NCBI RefSeq assembly: GCF_011386835.1
Contig: NC_088797.1
Span: forward strand, 95,738,264-95,802,263
Length of the DNA: 64,000 bases
Reading direction: 5' to 3'
DNA from: Chrysemys picta bellii
Taxonomy: Eukaryota; Chordata; Testudines; Emydidae
This document shows positions 12,670-24,644 of this stretch, in pieces. The stretch's first letter is position 1; each line of letters starts with the position of its first letter. The notes under the pieces were generated by a model that was not told the DNA's origin, searched no databases, and saw only the letters and a program-made list of their open reading frames with translations. Made by a program: the position numbers and the translations under genes.

Positions 12670-12800
12670 CCTAAATGCCCTCAGTTTCTCAGTTCCCCCA
12701 TCTGTAAAGTGAGAATAATACACCCCTACCTCACAGAAGTGTTGTGAGGATGACTAGACTGAAGATTGTGAGGCTTTCAGGTAAGTACCTAGGATAGATA
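12670..12800 (+). mobile_element. MIR/tRNA-SINE fragment
   Basis: Contains the recognisable block ctcagtttctcagttccccc, catctgtaaagtgagaataat and gttgtgaggat, the central and 3' part of amniote tRNA/MIR-type SINEs. The 5' head is absent or too diverged to see. Confidence 0.65.
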
Positions 12801-14645
12801 AATAGAAACCAGATACTGCAGCACTGTGCCAGTGCAGGAGATCCAGAAAATGAAATAGGTCTGCACTGGGATTGGGACTCGGAAGCCAAGAACTCTTAGA
12901 GTAGATCCAGAAAGTTGTGACCCTACAATGTTCCTATGCATTGTACATAATACATAGTACACAGACTCCTAGTATTGCCATTATAGCACTGGGTGGCAGA
13001 TACATGTACATCATGCTGGTTATGAAAATAACCATGAGGTATTCTAACGAAATGCCTTTGAAATGGTCTGAAATACAAATAAGTGAATGGAGAAGATGCT
13101 AAGAAAACAGTTGCTATATGTTTCTTTCCTTTAAATTTAAGTCAAACTTTGAAATGTTTCCCAAAAAATTATTAGCAGCTTTGCAGATGATATATTATTA
13201 TCAATGCAAAAGAATACATCCCCCCCACTAATCATAACTGAGTACCACTTTAATCTAAATAAATGGGCCATATACAATCCTGGGATAACTCAAGGAAGAA
13301 TTTGGCTCAAGTAGCCTGAGTTAGGATAAAATATTAAAAATTGTGTATTGTGTACAATACATTGTGCATCTTTTTCTTTAGCTGAAGATATGTGGGAAAT
13401 CCCCTATACCAGGGTATATATTTTGTAGATAAGAGAATTCTGATGCATGACTTCACTAAAAGGTAACCTCTAACACTTAAACATTTAAATGATTATTTTG
13501 AATTTAGCTTAATGATTTCTAGGAAAACTCAAACCGAGAGTATAGTTGATAGAAGGAATTGATAGAACCTTGTTTACTGGCATTAACTAAAAAGGCCGGA
13601 TACACAGCTCATGTAAAGTGGTAAGCTCCTATTCCTCTAAACTGTACTTCATCACAAGCTAGGCAGTCATTTTAGATGAAGCATATGTCCAGGTATAACT
13701 ATGGAAATATTTTCTACAGTGGAAGCTGTTTCTAGTGAAACTGTTTTAGCTGAATGAGTCTCAAATTGTTTCAGTCAATTGCCACTAGAGATAGATCTGA
13801 CCTGGAATCCAGCATCCTCCCATTTCAAACTTTTGGAAAGTTTGGTTCGGTGGCCAAACTTAGCAGCTTGGGCTGGTCTTTAGTTGCGGAGAGTAATTAA
13901 AATTCTAATGATAGGTAATGACAAAATATAGTTAAATTGCTGGGTAAAAAAGTGATTTTCCTACAGGTGAATTCTATTGTGCTTTAAGAAATGATTCCCC
14001 ATTGTGTCCAGCTCCCTCCCACATAATATGGTGTCATATTGTCCTTCAGTGTGGGTCTGTCTGGCATTAACTTGCACCTTGGCAGATGCAGAACAGTTAT
14101 CCCAGTGAGTTCAGAGCAAACTGCAGGCTCTGTTCCGTGACTCTTCAAAACCTCAACTCGACTTCACCATTAACACAAAGCTGCTGCTCAAGGGCAGGGA
14201 ACCAAGTGTGTGCCCTTAGCATCTGTCACTCGATAGAAGGGAGATGGCCAAGAATCCCCAGAACAAACATTGCAACCCTTCAAACCAGCACAAGCACTAG
14301 CCCCCCAGAAGAACAGAAGGGAGAATGCCCTAAATAGATGAGCAAGTTAAGAGATTTCCCTTCTCTTTGCCAACCTGATAGGCCCACTCATCCTAACATC
14401 GTGCCCCTAGGACCTTCTGCACTGCAGATAACAATAATGAATTAACCTGTCAGGAAAGATTGTCTTTAGGGCTAATATTGCAAGTCCAGCCCAGCAAGTC
14501 ACTCCATACCCTACCTGCTGATCCACAGAGCCCAGAAACGAATTTATTGCGTCCCAGGCAATCTGCAGAGCATACTTGATATCCATCCTAGAATCCAGTC
14601 CAGCCTCTCAGGTTTATTGCTGCTACCACCTACTTCATTTAGGAA
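12801..14645. other. No gene recognised
   Basis: AT-rich DNA without recognisable repeat termini. An 83-codon frame at 14086-14337 has no motif. Confidence 0.45.
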
Positions 14646-15217
14646 GATGTGTACTGAAGAACAGAAGAAATGGCCATTCTGGGTCATACCAATGGTCCAT
14701 CTAGCACAGTATACAGTCTCCAGTGGCCAGTGACAGTGGCCAGTGCCACATGCTTCAGAGGGAATGAACAGAATAGTGCAATTATCAAGTGATCCATCCC
14801 CTGTGTCCAGTCCTATCCTTGGCAGTCAGAGGTTTAGGGACACCCAGATCATGGGGTTCCATCCCTGACCATCTTGGCTAATAGCCATTGATGAACCTAT
14901 CCTTCATAAACCTATCCAATTCTTATTCGAACCTAGTTATACTTTTGGCCTTCACGACATCCCCTGGCAATGAGTTCCACAGGTTGACTGGGCGTTATGT
15001 GAAGAAGTACTTCCTTATGTTAGTTTTAAACCTGCTGCCTATTAATTTCATTTGGTGACCCCAGGTTTGTTATGTGAAGGGGTAACTAACACTTCCTTAT
15101 TCGTTTTCTCCACACCATTTGTGATTTTGTAGACCTTTATCATATCCTCCCTTGGTTGTCTCTTTTCTAAGGTGAAAAGTCCCAGTCTTTTTAATCTCTC
15201 CTCATATAGAAGCTGTT

Positions 15218-17603
15218 TCATGCCATCATATCATTTTTGTTGCCCTCCTCTGCACCTTTTCCAAGTTTAATATAACTTTTTTGGAGATGAGGCAACCAGA
15301 ACTGCACACAGCATTCAAGATGTGGGCATACCATGGATTTATATAGTAGCATCATGATATTTTCTGTCTTATTATCTACCCCTTTACTACTGCTTCCTAA
15401 CATTCTGTTAGCTTTCTTGACTGCTGCTGCACATTGAGCAGATGTTTTCAGAGAACTATCCACAAGGACTCCAAGATCTTTCTTGAGTGGTAACAGCTAA
15501 TTTAGACCCCATCATTTTGCATGTATACTTGGGATGTTTACTTTGCGCTTATCAACACTGAATTCCATCTGTCATGTCACCCAGTTTTGTGAGATCCCTT
15601 TGCAGCTCTTTGGAGTCAGCTTTGGACTTAACTATCTTGAGTAATTTTGTAATTTGCAAATTTTGCCAACTCACTGCTCACCTCCTTTTTCAGATAATTT
15701 ATTAATATGTTGAACAGCACAAGTCCCAGTACAGATTCTTGGTGGACTTCACTATTTACCTCTCCCCATTGTAAAAACTGACCATTTATTCCCACCCTTT
15801 GTTTCCCATCTTTTAACCAGCTACTGATCCAGAAGAGGACCTTCTCTCTTATCCCATGACTGCTTACTTTGCTTAAGAGCCTTTGGTGTGGGACCATGTC
15901 AAAACCGTTCAGAAAAATGCAAATACACTATATCCCCTGGATCACTGTTGTCCATATGCTTGTGGACACCCTCAAAGAATTTTAATAGACTCATGGAGCA
16001 TGATTTCCCTTTACAGAAACCATGTTGATTCTTTCCCAATATATCATGTTCATATACATATCAGATAATTCTGTTCTTTACTACAGTTTCAACCAAGTTA
16101 CCTGGTACTGAAGCTACGCTTACTGGCCTGTAATTGCCAGGATCGCTTTTGGAGCCTCTTTCAGAAAAACTGAATTACATTAGCTATCCTCCAGACATTG
16201 AGTACAGAGGCTGATTTAAGCACTAGGTTACATATCACAGTTAGTAGTTCTGCAATTTCATATCTGAGTTCCTTTTGAGTAAACACCATCTGGTCCTGGT
16301 GACTTATTACTTTGTAATTTATCAATTTGTTCCAAACTCCTACCTATTGACACCTCAGTCTGTGACAGTTCCTCAGATTTGTCACCTAAAAAGAATGACT
16401 TAACTATGGGAATCTCCCTGACAACTTCTGCAGTGAAGACTGATGCAAAGAATTAATTTAACTTCTTCACAATGGCTTTCTCTTCGTTAAGTGCCCCTTT
16501 AACACCTTAATCATCCAGTGGCCCCACTGATTGTTTGGCAGGCTTTCTGCTTCTGATATATATATATATATATATATAAAAGGTTGTTGTTAGTTTTGGG
16601 GCCTTTGCTTGTTGCTCTTCAAAATCTTTTTTGGCCTGCCTAATTATACTTTTGCACTAGATTTGCCAGAATTTTATGCTCCTATTTTCCTCAGTAGGCT
16701 TTTGAATTCCACTTTTCAAAGGATGCCTTTTTGCCTTTAACTGCCGCTTTTACTCAGTTGTTTCGTCATGATGGCATTTTTTTGTCCTCTTACTGTTTTT
16801 ATTATTTTATTATTTGGGGTGTACATTTAGTTTGAGCCTCTACTATGGGTGTTTTAAAAATAGTTTTCATGTAGCTTGAAGGCATTTCACTCCGGTGACT
16901 GTTTAACTTGTGTCCTCATTTTTTGTGTTGTTCCCCATTTTGAAGTTAAATGCTACTGTGGTGGGTTTCTTTGGTATTTGTAAATTCTATTGTAAATTCA
17001 GTTACATTATGATCACTATTACTGAACAGTTCAGCTATATTCATCTTTTGGACCAGATCCTCCACTTAGGACTAAATAAAAAAATTGTGTCTCCCCCTGT
17101 GGGTTCTAGAACTAGCTGCTCCAAGAAGCAGTCATTAATTTATTTCTGCATCCTGACCTGAGGTGATTGTGTGTCCAGTCAATATGCAGATAGTTGAAAT
17201 ACCCCATTATTATTGGGTTTTCTGTTTTTGTAGCTTTCTAATCTCCCTGAGCATTTCACAATTATCATCACCATCCTGGTCAGGTGGTTGGTAGTATATT
17301 CCTACTGCTATGCTCTTATTATTCAAGCATGACATTTCTATCCATAGAGATTTATGGTACAGTTTAATTCATTTAAGATTTTTACTGTGTTTGACTCTGC
17401 TTTCTTTCACATACAGTGCCACTCCCCAACCAGCATGACCTACTCTCATTCCTGTATATTTTGTATCCTGGTGTTACCATGTCCCATTGATTATCATTGT
17501 TCCACCAAGTTTCTGTGATGCCTATTATATCAATATCCTCATCTAATACCAGGCACTCAAGTTCATCCATCTTAGTATTTAGACTTCTAGCATTTGTATA
17601 CAA
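15218..17603 (-). pseudogene. CR1 ORF2 (endonuclease-RT) relic
   Basis: On the minus strand the endonuclease start survives near 17430-17603 with NARSLN and GITETWW, typical of the CR1 APE-like endonuclease N-terminus. RT pieces lie at 15628-15897, where the usual VPQGSVLGP reads VHQESVLGL and the catalytic FADD reads FANY, so the active site is lost. The C-terminal block at 15218-15463 keeps SLKTSAQCAAAVKKAN and PHLECCVQFW. Pieces are in different frames. A dead copy with no expected product. Confidence 0.85.
16556..16580. repeat. (TA)n microsatellite inside the CR1
   Basis: About twelve TA units in an AT-rich part of the CR1 relic. It probably arose after insertion. Confidence 0.9.
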
Positions 17604-18062
17604 GCACTTATTTAGTCGTCTGCTTTCATCTGATGTAACTGAAGGGGATTCTTTTTTGTCTGAATATTTATCTTCAGTTCCTACCTGTACTTTATCAACT
17701 TCTATTCTCTCCTCTTTACTAGGATATAGAGTATCCCTTTAATAAATCCTTTCCATGGAATGTATCTGAGTGAACCAAGTGCTCCTCCACAGATGTTGCC
17801 CCCCCCCCCCGCAGCAATTAGAAAACTCCTCTGACCTTTTTAATTTTACATGCCAGCAATCTGGTTCCATTTTGGTTTACATGGAGCCCATCCTTCATGT
17901 GTAGGCTCCTTCTTTCCCAAAAGATTTCTCAGTTCCTAATAAACCTAAATTCCTCCTACCAACACCGTTGTCTCAGCCACACATTGAGACCCTGCAGTTC
18001 TGTCTAACTGGCCTTGCACCTCAAACTAGAAGCAATTTCAGAGAAAGCTACAATGGAGCATA

Positions 18063-20030
18063 GTTGAAGACAGAAGTGGAACAGTTGTAATATATGGACA
18101 TCTGGCACTATTACTGTATTTTTTAATCAACAATCAAATACGATTGTAAGCCCCCTTTGGGGGTCATGCCTTATTCCTTTGAAGGGCACTGCATAGTCAG
18201 TGTTTGACAAAGGAATGAAGTCCTTTGCACCAGCACAAAGTGTTGCCTTGAAGAGGAAACAGTTGCTCTTGCAGCCTGTTGCTCCTCCCTTTTTCTCCAG
18301 CTAAAGCAATACTGAATGAAAGACAGTGAGTGGCAGGGAGCAAACAGCAGAAGAAAAAACAGGGTCCAGTTTTAGAACTGGCAGAGGGAAGGCTGAACGA
18401 GAGATCTCTTGACAGCCCTTTGGCCTCATCCAGCTGCCCCCCTTCCTCAGTTGGCTCCTGTCAGCAATTTCTATCTTAGGAGAGGAGAAGAGGCGAAAGG
18501 CTCCAAAGCGCAGACTGCATACTTGTGGGCTGACCAGCATGCTTGAATTTCTGAGATGCCCTGATAGATCAGCATCTGTACTGTGGCAGCTGTTGTGAGT
18601 ACCCCAGTGGATGTTCCAGCAACCATGGAGCAGTTAGTCAAAGAATCTTCGGAAGGATGACAGTTGTGATGCTGGATTTTGTTTTATATTAGGTTTAGAA
18701 GCCTTAGAATTTTGGCCCCAAATTGCTGCATTGGACTGTGTGTTTGCAAGAGTCACTCAGCTTGTTGTTACTGTCTGGCTTGGATTCCTAAAAATAGTTT
18801 AAGGCTGCTTCTTATCATTGACTGCACCCACCCACTTGGCAGTATGGGGTCAAAATATAGAGGAGCTCTCAGAACAATTAGCTGAGCATTCATTTTCTAG
18901 CAGGTCCACACAAGTCCCCAGGTATACAGGAACATAGCCAGTTGAGGATGTGCTGACTGGCAAAATCATCAATTGCTGTCTGTTTCACGGAGAATTTTCT
19001 TTTCCCTTTTTCCTTCTTGGCCCCAACAAACACAGAGCTTCAGTTAGGGCAGCAGTACAGTGTCCCAGGACCTCTCCCAAGCTGCTGTTTGTACTCCAGA
19101 ATCTCAGCTTTCATATAAAAAAATTGTCTCCAGCTGTTACAATTTCAGAGAAAATCTTGAAAATATGCACTGAGTGTAACCAGTTCATATGTTTTCACAT
19201 AGCCTGAAACAAGATCTTTGATAGGTGTGAACAACCTAGCTTATTTCAGCGAGGTCTTTTGATTTCTTAAAGAACTGGATATATTGTTCACTGAAATTAT
19301 TATGAAATAGGGTGACACCCATTGTGTACATATGCTCACAGGAGCCAGAGGCACTGCTGGTACCACTGTCTGATTACCAGATTTAATTACAACTAAACAG
19401 ATGACACTACAGTCAAGATTAACATTAATCTGACCTATGAATCCAGGCCCTTCATACACATCCATGTAGTGATTGTGCATGTTCTCTGCTATGTTCAAAT
19501 GATTATTTTGATGTCTGAATCCATCAAGCCACCCAAATGATCAAAGATAGCATGCTCTGATAGAAGCAAAAATAGCTGTGAGAGAATCTTTGCAGAATGG
19601 CCATGGATGTCACCTGTACCCTCAGGAAGAGCAAATCGGATGCTACTCCTAATAAGTACTTACCCATGCTGGAAAGCACTCTTGGCAATGCTGGAATTGC
19701 AGAAGGGGAAATCTTTTTATAGCAGCTGAGACTGTTAATAAGCAGGTAAGAGAGAAATCATTCCAATTTGATTTATCTGGAAGATCTGCTAAAACCTGTG
19801 TGCTAGTTGGAAGAGGTGTGTCCATAGCTAGACAGAAATGAATGAGACTGAGTCACGTCTTGAGAGGAGTCCTTTATTCTGATCTTCTGCTAATCTATTT
19901 TTGTTTGATAGTGAAGGTAAAAAACATCTAACATGTTGCCATCTTCTGAGAAGAGTCTTGAAGGCCTCACAACCTTTTCATTCCTAGAACACTTTCTGCT
20001 TACCTACAGTCAAGGCCCATGTCTTTGATG
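18063..20030. other. No gene recognised
   Basis: A weak tRNA-SINE tail resemblance (gattgtaagccccctttggg) lies near 18140-18165. Otherwise no feature. Frames of 68-85 codons have no motif. Confidence 0.4.
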
Positions 20031-20129
20031 CCCTACGCCAATGGCTCTCAACCTTTCCAGCTTACTGTACCCATTTCAGAAGTCTGATTTATCTTGAATT
20101 TTCACCTCACTTAAAAACTACTTGCTTAC

Positions 20130-20380
20130 ATAAGAATGGCCATAGTAGGTCAGACCAAAAGTCCATCTAGCCCAGTATCCTGTCTTCCGACAGTGGCCAA
20201 TGCCAGGTGCCCCAGAGGGAATGAACAGAACAGGTAATCATCAAGTGTTCCATCCCCTCTTGCCCATTCCAAGCTTCTGGCAAACAGAGGCTAGGGACAC
20301 CATCCCTGCCCATCCTGGTTAATCGCCAGTGATGGACCTATCCTCCATGAACTTATCTAGTTTTTTTTTAACCCTGTTAT
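20130..20380 (-). mobile_element. CR1 3'-end fragment (minus strand)
   Basis: Begins acataagaatggccatagta and contains ccagtatcctgtcttccgac and ccctgcccatcctgg, the reverse of the 3' region of the CR1 subfamily seen at 14652. It is 5'-truncated, which is usual for CR1, and inserted into the hAT element around it. Confidence 0.8.
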
Positions 20381-20546
20381 ACAAAATCAGACATAAAAAT
20401 ATGAAAGTGTCACAGCATACTATTACTGAAAAGTTGCTTACTTTCTAATTTTTACCATATAATTATAAAATAAATCAATTGGAATATAAATATTGTATTT
20501 ACATGTGAATATATATAGATAATATATAGAGCAGTATAAACAAGTA

Positions 20547-20720
20547 CACCTCTACCCCGATATAACGCTGTCCTCGGGAGCCAAAAAATCTTGCCACGTT
20601 ATATCAAGCTTGCTTTGATCCGCTGGAGCGCGCAGCCTCCCCTCTCCCCCCGAGCACTGCTTTACCGCGTTATATCCGAATTTGTGTTATATCGGGTCAC
20701 GTTATATCGGGGTAGAGATG
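20547..20720. mobile_element. Tigger/pogo-like MITE with TA duplication
   Basis: Terminal inverted repeats CACCTCTACCCCGATATAACG and (complement of the right end) CATCTCTACCCCGATATAACG, flanked by TA (20545-20546 and 20721-20722), as for Tc1/mariner-superfamily elements. Further copies of the cgttatatc word lie inside in both orientations. Non-coding, about 174 bp. It sits inside the hAT element at 20039. Confidence 0.85.
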
Positions 20721-20810
20721 TAATTATTTTTATGAAATTAGTTTGTACTAACTTCGCTACTGCTTTTTATGTAGCCTGTTGTAAAACTAGGCAAATATCT
20801 AAATGAATTG

Positions 20811-23554
20811 TGCCTATACACAAATGCAAGAAGCCTGGGAAACAAGCAGGGAGAACTGGAAGTCCTGGCACAGTCAGGGAACTATGATGTGATTGGAATA
20901 ACAGAGACTTGGTGGGATAACTCACATGACTGGAGTACTGTCATGGATGGATATAAACTGTTCAGGAAGGACAGGCAGGGCAGAAAAGGTGGGGGAGTTG
21001 CATTGTATGTAAGAGAGGAGTATGACTGCTCAGAGCTCCGGTATGAAACTGCAGAAAAACCTGAGAGTCTCTGGATAAAGTTGAGAAGTGTGAGCAACAA
21101 GGGTGATGTCGTGGTTGGAGTCTGCTATAGACCACCAGACCAGGGGGATGAGGTGGACGAGGCTTTCTTCTGGCAACTAGCAGAAGTTGCTAGATCGCAG
21201 GCCCTGGTTCACATGGGAGACTTTAATCACCCTGATATCTGTTGGGAGAGCAATACAGCGGTGCACAGGCAATCCAGGAAATTTTTGGATAGTGTAGGGG
21301 ACAATTTCCTGGTGCAAGTGCTGGAGGAACCAACTAGGGGCAAAGCTTTTCTTGACCTGCTACTCACAAACAGAGAAGAACTAGTAGGGGAAGCAAAAGT
21401 GGATGGGAACCTGGGAGGCAGTGACCATGAGATGGTCGAGTTCAGGATCCTGACACAAGGAAGAAAGGAGAGCAGCAGAATAAGGACCCTGGACTTCAGA
21501 AAAGCAGACTTTGACTCCCTCAGGGAACAGATGGGCAGGATCCCCTGGGAGAATAACATGAAGGGCAAAGGGGTCCAGGAGAGCTGGCTGTATTTTAAAG
21601 AATCCTTATTGAGGCTGCAGGAACAAACAATCCCGATGTGTAGAAAGAATAGTAAATATGGCAGGCGACCAGCTTGGCTAAACAGTGAAATCCTTGCTGA
21701 TCTTAAACGCAAAAAAGAAGCTTACAAGAAGTGGAAGATTGGACAAATGACCAGGGAGGAGTATAAAAATATTGCTCAGGCGTGCAGGAGTGAAATCAGG
21801 AAGGCCAAATCACATTTGGAGTTGCAGTTAGCAAGAGATGTTAAGAGTAACAAGAAGGGTTTCTTCAGGTATGTTAGCAACAAGAAGAAAATCAAGGAAA
21901 GTGTGGGCCCCTTACTGAATGAGGGAGGCAACCTAGTGACCGAGGATGTGGAAAAAGCTAATGTACTCAATGATTCTTTTGCCTCTGTCTTCACGAACAA
22001 GGTCAGCTCCCAGACTGCTGCACTGGGCAGTACAGCATGGGGAGAAGGTGACCAACCCTCTGTGGAGAAAGAAGTGGTTCGGGACTATTTAGAAAAACTG
22101 GACGTGCACAAGTCCATGGGGCCGGATGCGCTGCATCCAAGGGTGCTAAAGGAGTTGGCGGGTGAGATTGCAGAGCCATTAGCCATTATTTTTGAAAACT
22201 CATGGCGATCGGGGGAGGTCCCAGATGACTGGAAAAAGGCTAATGTAGTGCCCATCTTTAAAAAAGGGAAGAAGGAGGATCCGGGGAACTACAGGCCAGT
22301 CAGCCTCACCTCAGTCCCTGGAAAAATCATGGAGCAGGTTCTCAAGGAATCAATTATGAAACATTTAGAGGAGAGGAAAGTGATCAGGAACAGTCAGCAT
22401 GGATTCATGAAGGGGAAGTCGTGCCTGACTAACCTAATTGCCTTCTATGATGAGATAACTGGCTCTGTGGATGAGGGGAAAGCAGTGGATGTGACTTTAG
22501 CAAAGCTTTTGATACGGTCTCCCACAGTATTCTTGCCGCCAAGTTAAAGAAGTATGGGCTGGATGAATGGACTGTAAGGTGGATAGAAAGCTGGCTAGAT
22601 CGTCGGGCTCAACGGGTAGTGATCAATGGCTCCATGTCTAGTTGGCAGCCGGTTTCAAGCGGAGTGCCCCAAGGGTCGGTCCTGGGGCCAGTTTTGTTTA
22701 ATATCTTTATTAATGATCTGGAGGATGGTGTGGACTGCACTCTCAGCAAGTTTGCAGATGACACTAAACTAGGAGGCATGGTAGATACACTAGAGGGTAG
22801 GGATCGGATACAGAGGGACCTAGACAAATTAGAAGATTGGGCCGAAAAAAACCTGATGAGGTTCAACAAGGACAAGTGCAGAGTCCTGCACTTAGGACGG
22901 AAGAATCCCATGCACTGCTACAGACTAGGGACCGAATGGCTAGGTAGCAGTTCTGCAGAAAAGGACCTAGGGGTCACAGTGGACGAGAAGCTGGATATGA
23001 GTCAACAGTGTGCTCTTGTTGCCAAGAAGGCTAACAGCATTTTGGGCTGTATAAGTAGGGGCATTGCCAGCAGATCGAGGGACGTGATCGTTCCCCTTTA
23101 TTCGACATTGGTGAGGCCTCATCTGGAATACTGTGTCCAGTTTTGGGCCCCACACTACAAGAAGGATGTGGAAAAATTGGAAAGAGTCCAGCGGAGGGCA
23201 ACAAAAATGATTAGGGGTCTGGAGCACATGACTTATGAGGAGAGGCTGAGGGAACTGGGATTGTTTAGTCTCCAGAAGAGAAGAATGAGGGGGGATTTGA
23301 TAGCAGCCTTCAACTACCTGAAGGGGGGTTCCAAAGAGGATGGAGCTCGGCTGTTCTCAGTGGTGGCAGACGACAGAACAAGGAGCAATGGTCTCAAGTT
23401 CCAGTGGGGGAGGTCCAGGTTGGATATCAGGAAAAACTATTTCACTAGGAGGGTGGTGAAACACTGGAATGCGTTACCTAGGGAGGTGGTGGAGTCTCCT
23501 TCCTTGGAGGTTTTTAAGGCCCGGCTTGACAAAGCCCTGGCTGGGATGATTTAG
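20811..23554 (+). pseudogene. CR1 ORF2: endonuclease-reverse transcriptase, one frameshift
   Basis: ORF2 encodes an APE-like endonuclease followed by reverse transcriptase, used for target-primed insertion. The endonuclease spans about 20811-21500 with NARSL, ITETWW, GDFNHPD and SDHEM. The RT spans about 22090-22900 with [34 protein letters not shown] and the catalytic FADD (about 22757). The first frame runs to a TAA at 22545-22547. The second begins in register at 22493 and runs to 23554. The break is at 22492-22494: codons for Asp-Val are followed directly by ACTTT, whereas the family has a few residues (Ile-Tyr-Leu or similar) before the motif A Asp. This fits a 10-base deletion. No other break is seen. 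The apparent start at 20808 is a TTG in flanking DNA, not a real start. Confidence 0.92.
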
Positions 23555-23646
23555 CTGGGAATTGGTCCTGCTTTGAGCAGGGGGTTGGACTAGATGACCT
23601 CTTGAGGTCCCTTCCAACTCTGATATTCTATGATTCTATGATTCTA
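20811..23646 (+). mobile_element. Large CR1 LINE with 7-bp target duplication
   Basis: A 2.8-kb CR1 flanked by tgaattg (20804-20810 and 23647-23653). The 5' end is truncated just inside ORF2: the first element base starts the codons for Cys-Leu-Tyr-Thr-Asn-Ala-Arg-Ser. The 3' end carries the CR1 untranslated block (ctgggaattggtcctgc, ggttggactagatgacctc) and finishes in the characteristic attctatg octamer repeat (23624-23646). Divergence appears low compared with the copy at 14652. It inserted into an existing hAT copy, so it is younger than that copy. Confidence 0.95.
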
Positions 23647-23686
23647 TGAATTGATGTACCCCATGTTGATAACCACGGCCTTAGGA

Positions 23687-24640
23687 CCCAGCAACTGCTC
23701 CCTTGCAAAAGAAGCTCCAGAAGATTGAAAGACAGTTGATTTGTCCTGTAAACAGCTCCTACACACCATCAGCAGTGACCAAGACAGATGGTTTGTAGAA
23801 CAAAAATGTTGGATTCACACTCTGCCATGAAATGGTTCCAGCAAGGGGACTACTGCTGAACATCATGCAAGATGCAGTGCAACAACTGGGCACCCAAGCT
23901 TCTGTTATTAGTGAGAAGAACATGAATACTTGTCTAGTAAAAAGAAGGAAACACTGAGAAACTGACTCCACTGAAACTCCAAAGGCACCCAATGAAATAG
24001 CAAGATGGGACTTCCATTATGAAGAGCTACAGCCTATGTAGAACATCAATACCAAAATACGGGGATACTGTATTTATTGCAACTGTAAAACATCATCTAA
24101 AGCTGGGAGGGAGAATGGGAAAGTAATCTGAGTTGCTTTAACCAAAAAATAATTAATAATTTAGTAAATTCAAATTATACTATAAAGAGCTCATTATTTC
24201 CTTGGTTTTAACACTAGAAATTATCAGCCATAATGCCAGTCACAATCAACACAACAGCAATAATAAAACAACCCCACTCTATGTTTAAGTTCTGAATGGG
24301 CTTTTGATGGGAGATAAGGGAGAATGATGTGGCATTTTTCTACATGAGCTGTTTCACAAAGCACTATTTTAGGTTGCACTCTATCCAAAATTGACATTCT
24401 ATCATTTTATCGGAAAAGGAACCAAGGGCTGCCTGAAACTACCATTGTCCGAAGCAGTAATGTGCATCACAACTTGTAACAGAGCTTTCTTTTTCATCAA
24501 TTTGTAAAAGCGTGTGCGTGTAGTGAGGACCTGTTGCTTTCCTTACGGAGTAAGCAGAGGGAGAGATGAGGTTTATGCCAAGAGCCCTAACTGAAGGGGA
24601 CAGATAAATAGATTGAAACGTGGATAGTTTACACGCTCCA
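23687..24640. other. No gene recognised
   Basis: AT-rich DNA upstream of the CpG island. No feature found. Confidence 0.45.
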
Positions 24641-24644
24641 GCTG

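Larger units (their letters stand above)
14652..18062 (-). mobile_element. Long decayed CR1 LINE (minus strand)
   Basis: The plus strand reads as the reverse of a turtle CR1 across more than 3 kb. The element's 3' end is at about 14652 (gaagaacagaagaaatggcc on plus). The RT zone follows at about 15200-16500 and the endonuclease zone at about 16900-17600. Sequence up to about 18062 fits the region upstream of ORF2. The same 3' subfamily occurs as a short tail at 20130-20380. The copy is broken by many stops and indels and contains a (TA)n expansion. I could not identify a target-site duplication, so the outer limits are approximate. Confidence 0.85.
20039..23678. mobile_element. hAT element (CARTGGTTCTCAACC ends), split by three later insertions
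   Basis: The left end CAATGGCTCTCAACC and right end GTTGATAACCACGG fit a family with CAGTGGTTCTCAACC termini. Flanks ccctacgc (20031-20038) and ccttagga (23679-23686) match at 5 of 8 positions, compatible with an old 8-bp duplication. The element's own DNA is 20039-20129, 20381-20546, 20721-20810 and 23647-23678. It is interrupted by a CR1 tail, a TA-flanked MITE and a large CR1. The text on either side of the CR1 reads through once one copy of tgaattg is removed. Confidence 0.7.

Noticed and set aside
20808..20810. Start codon for the CR1 frame
   Set aside because: The triplet is TTG and belongs to the flanking target duplication; the CR1 is 5'-truncated and its native start is absent.
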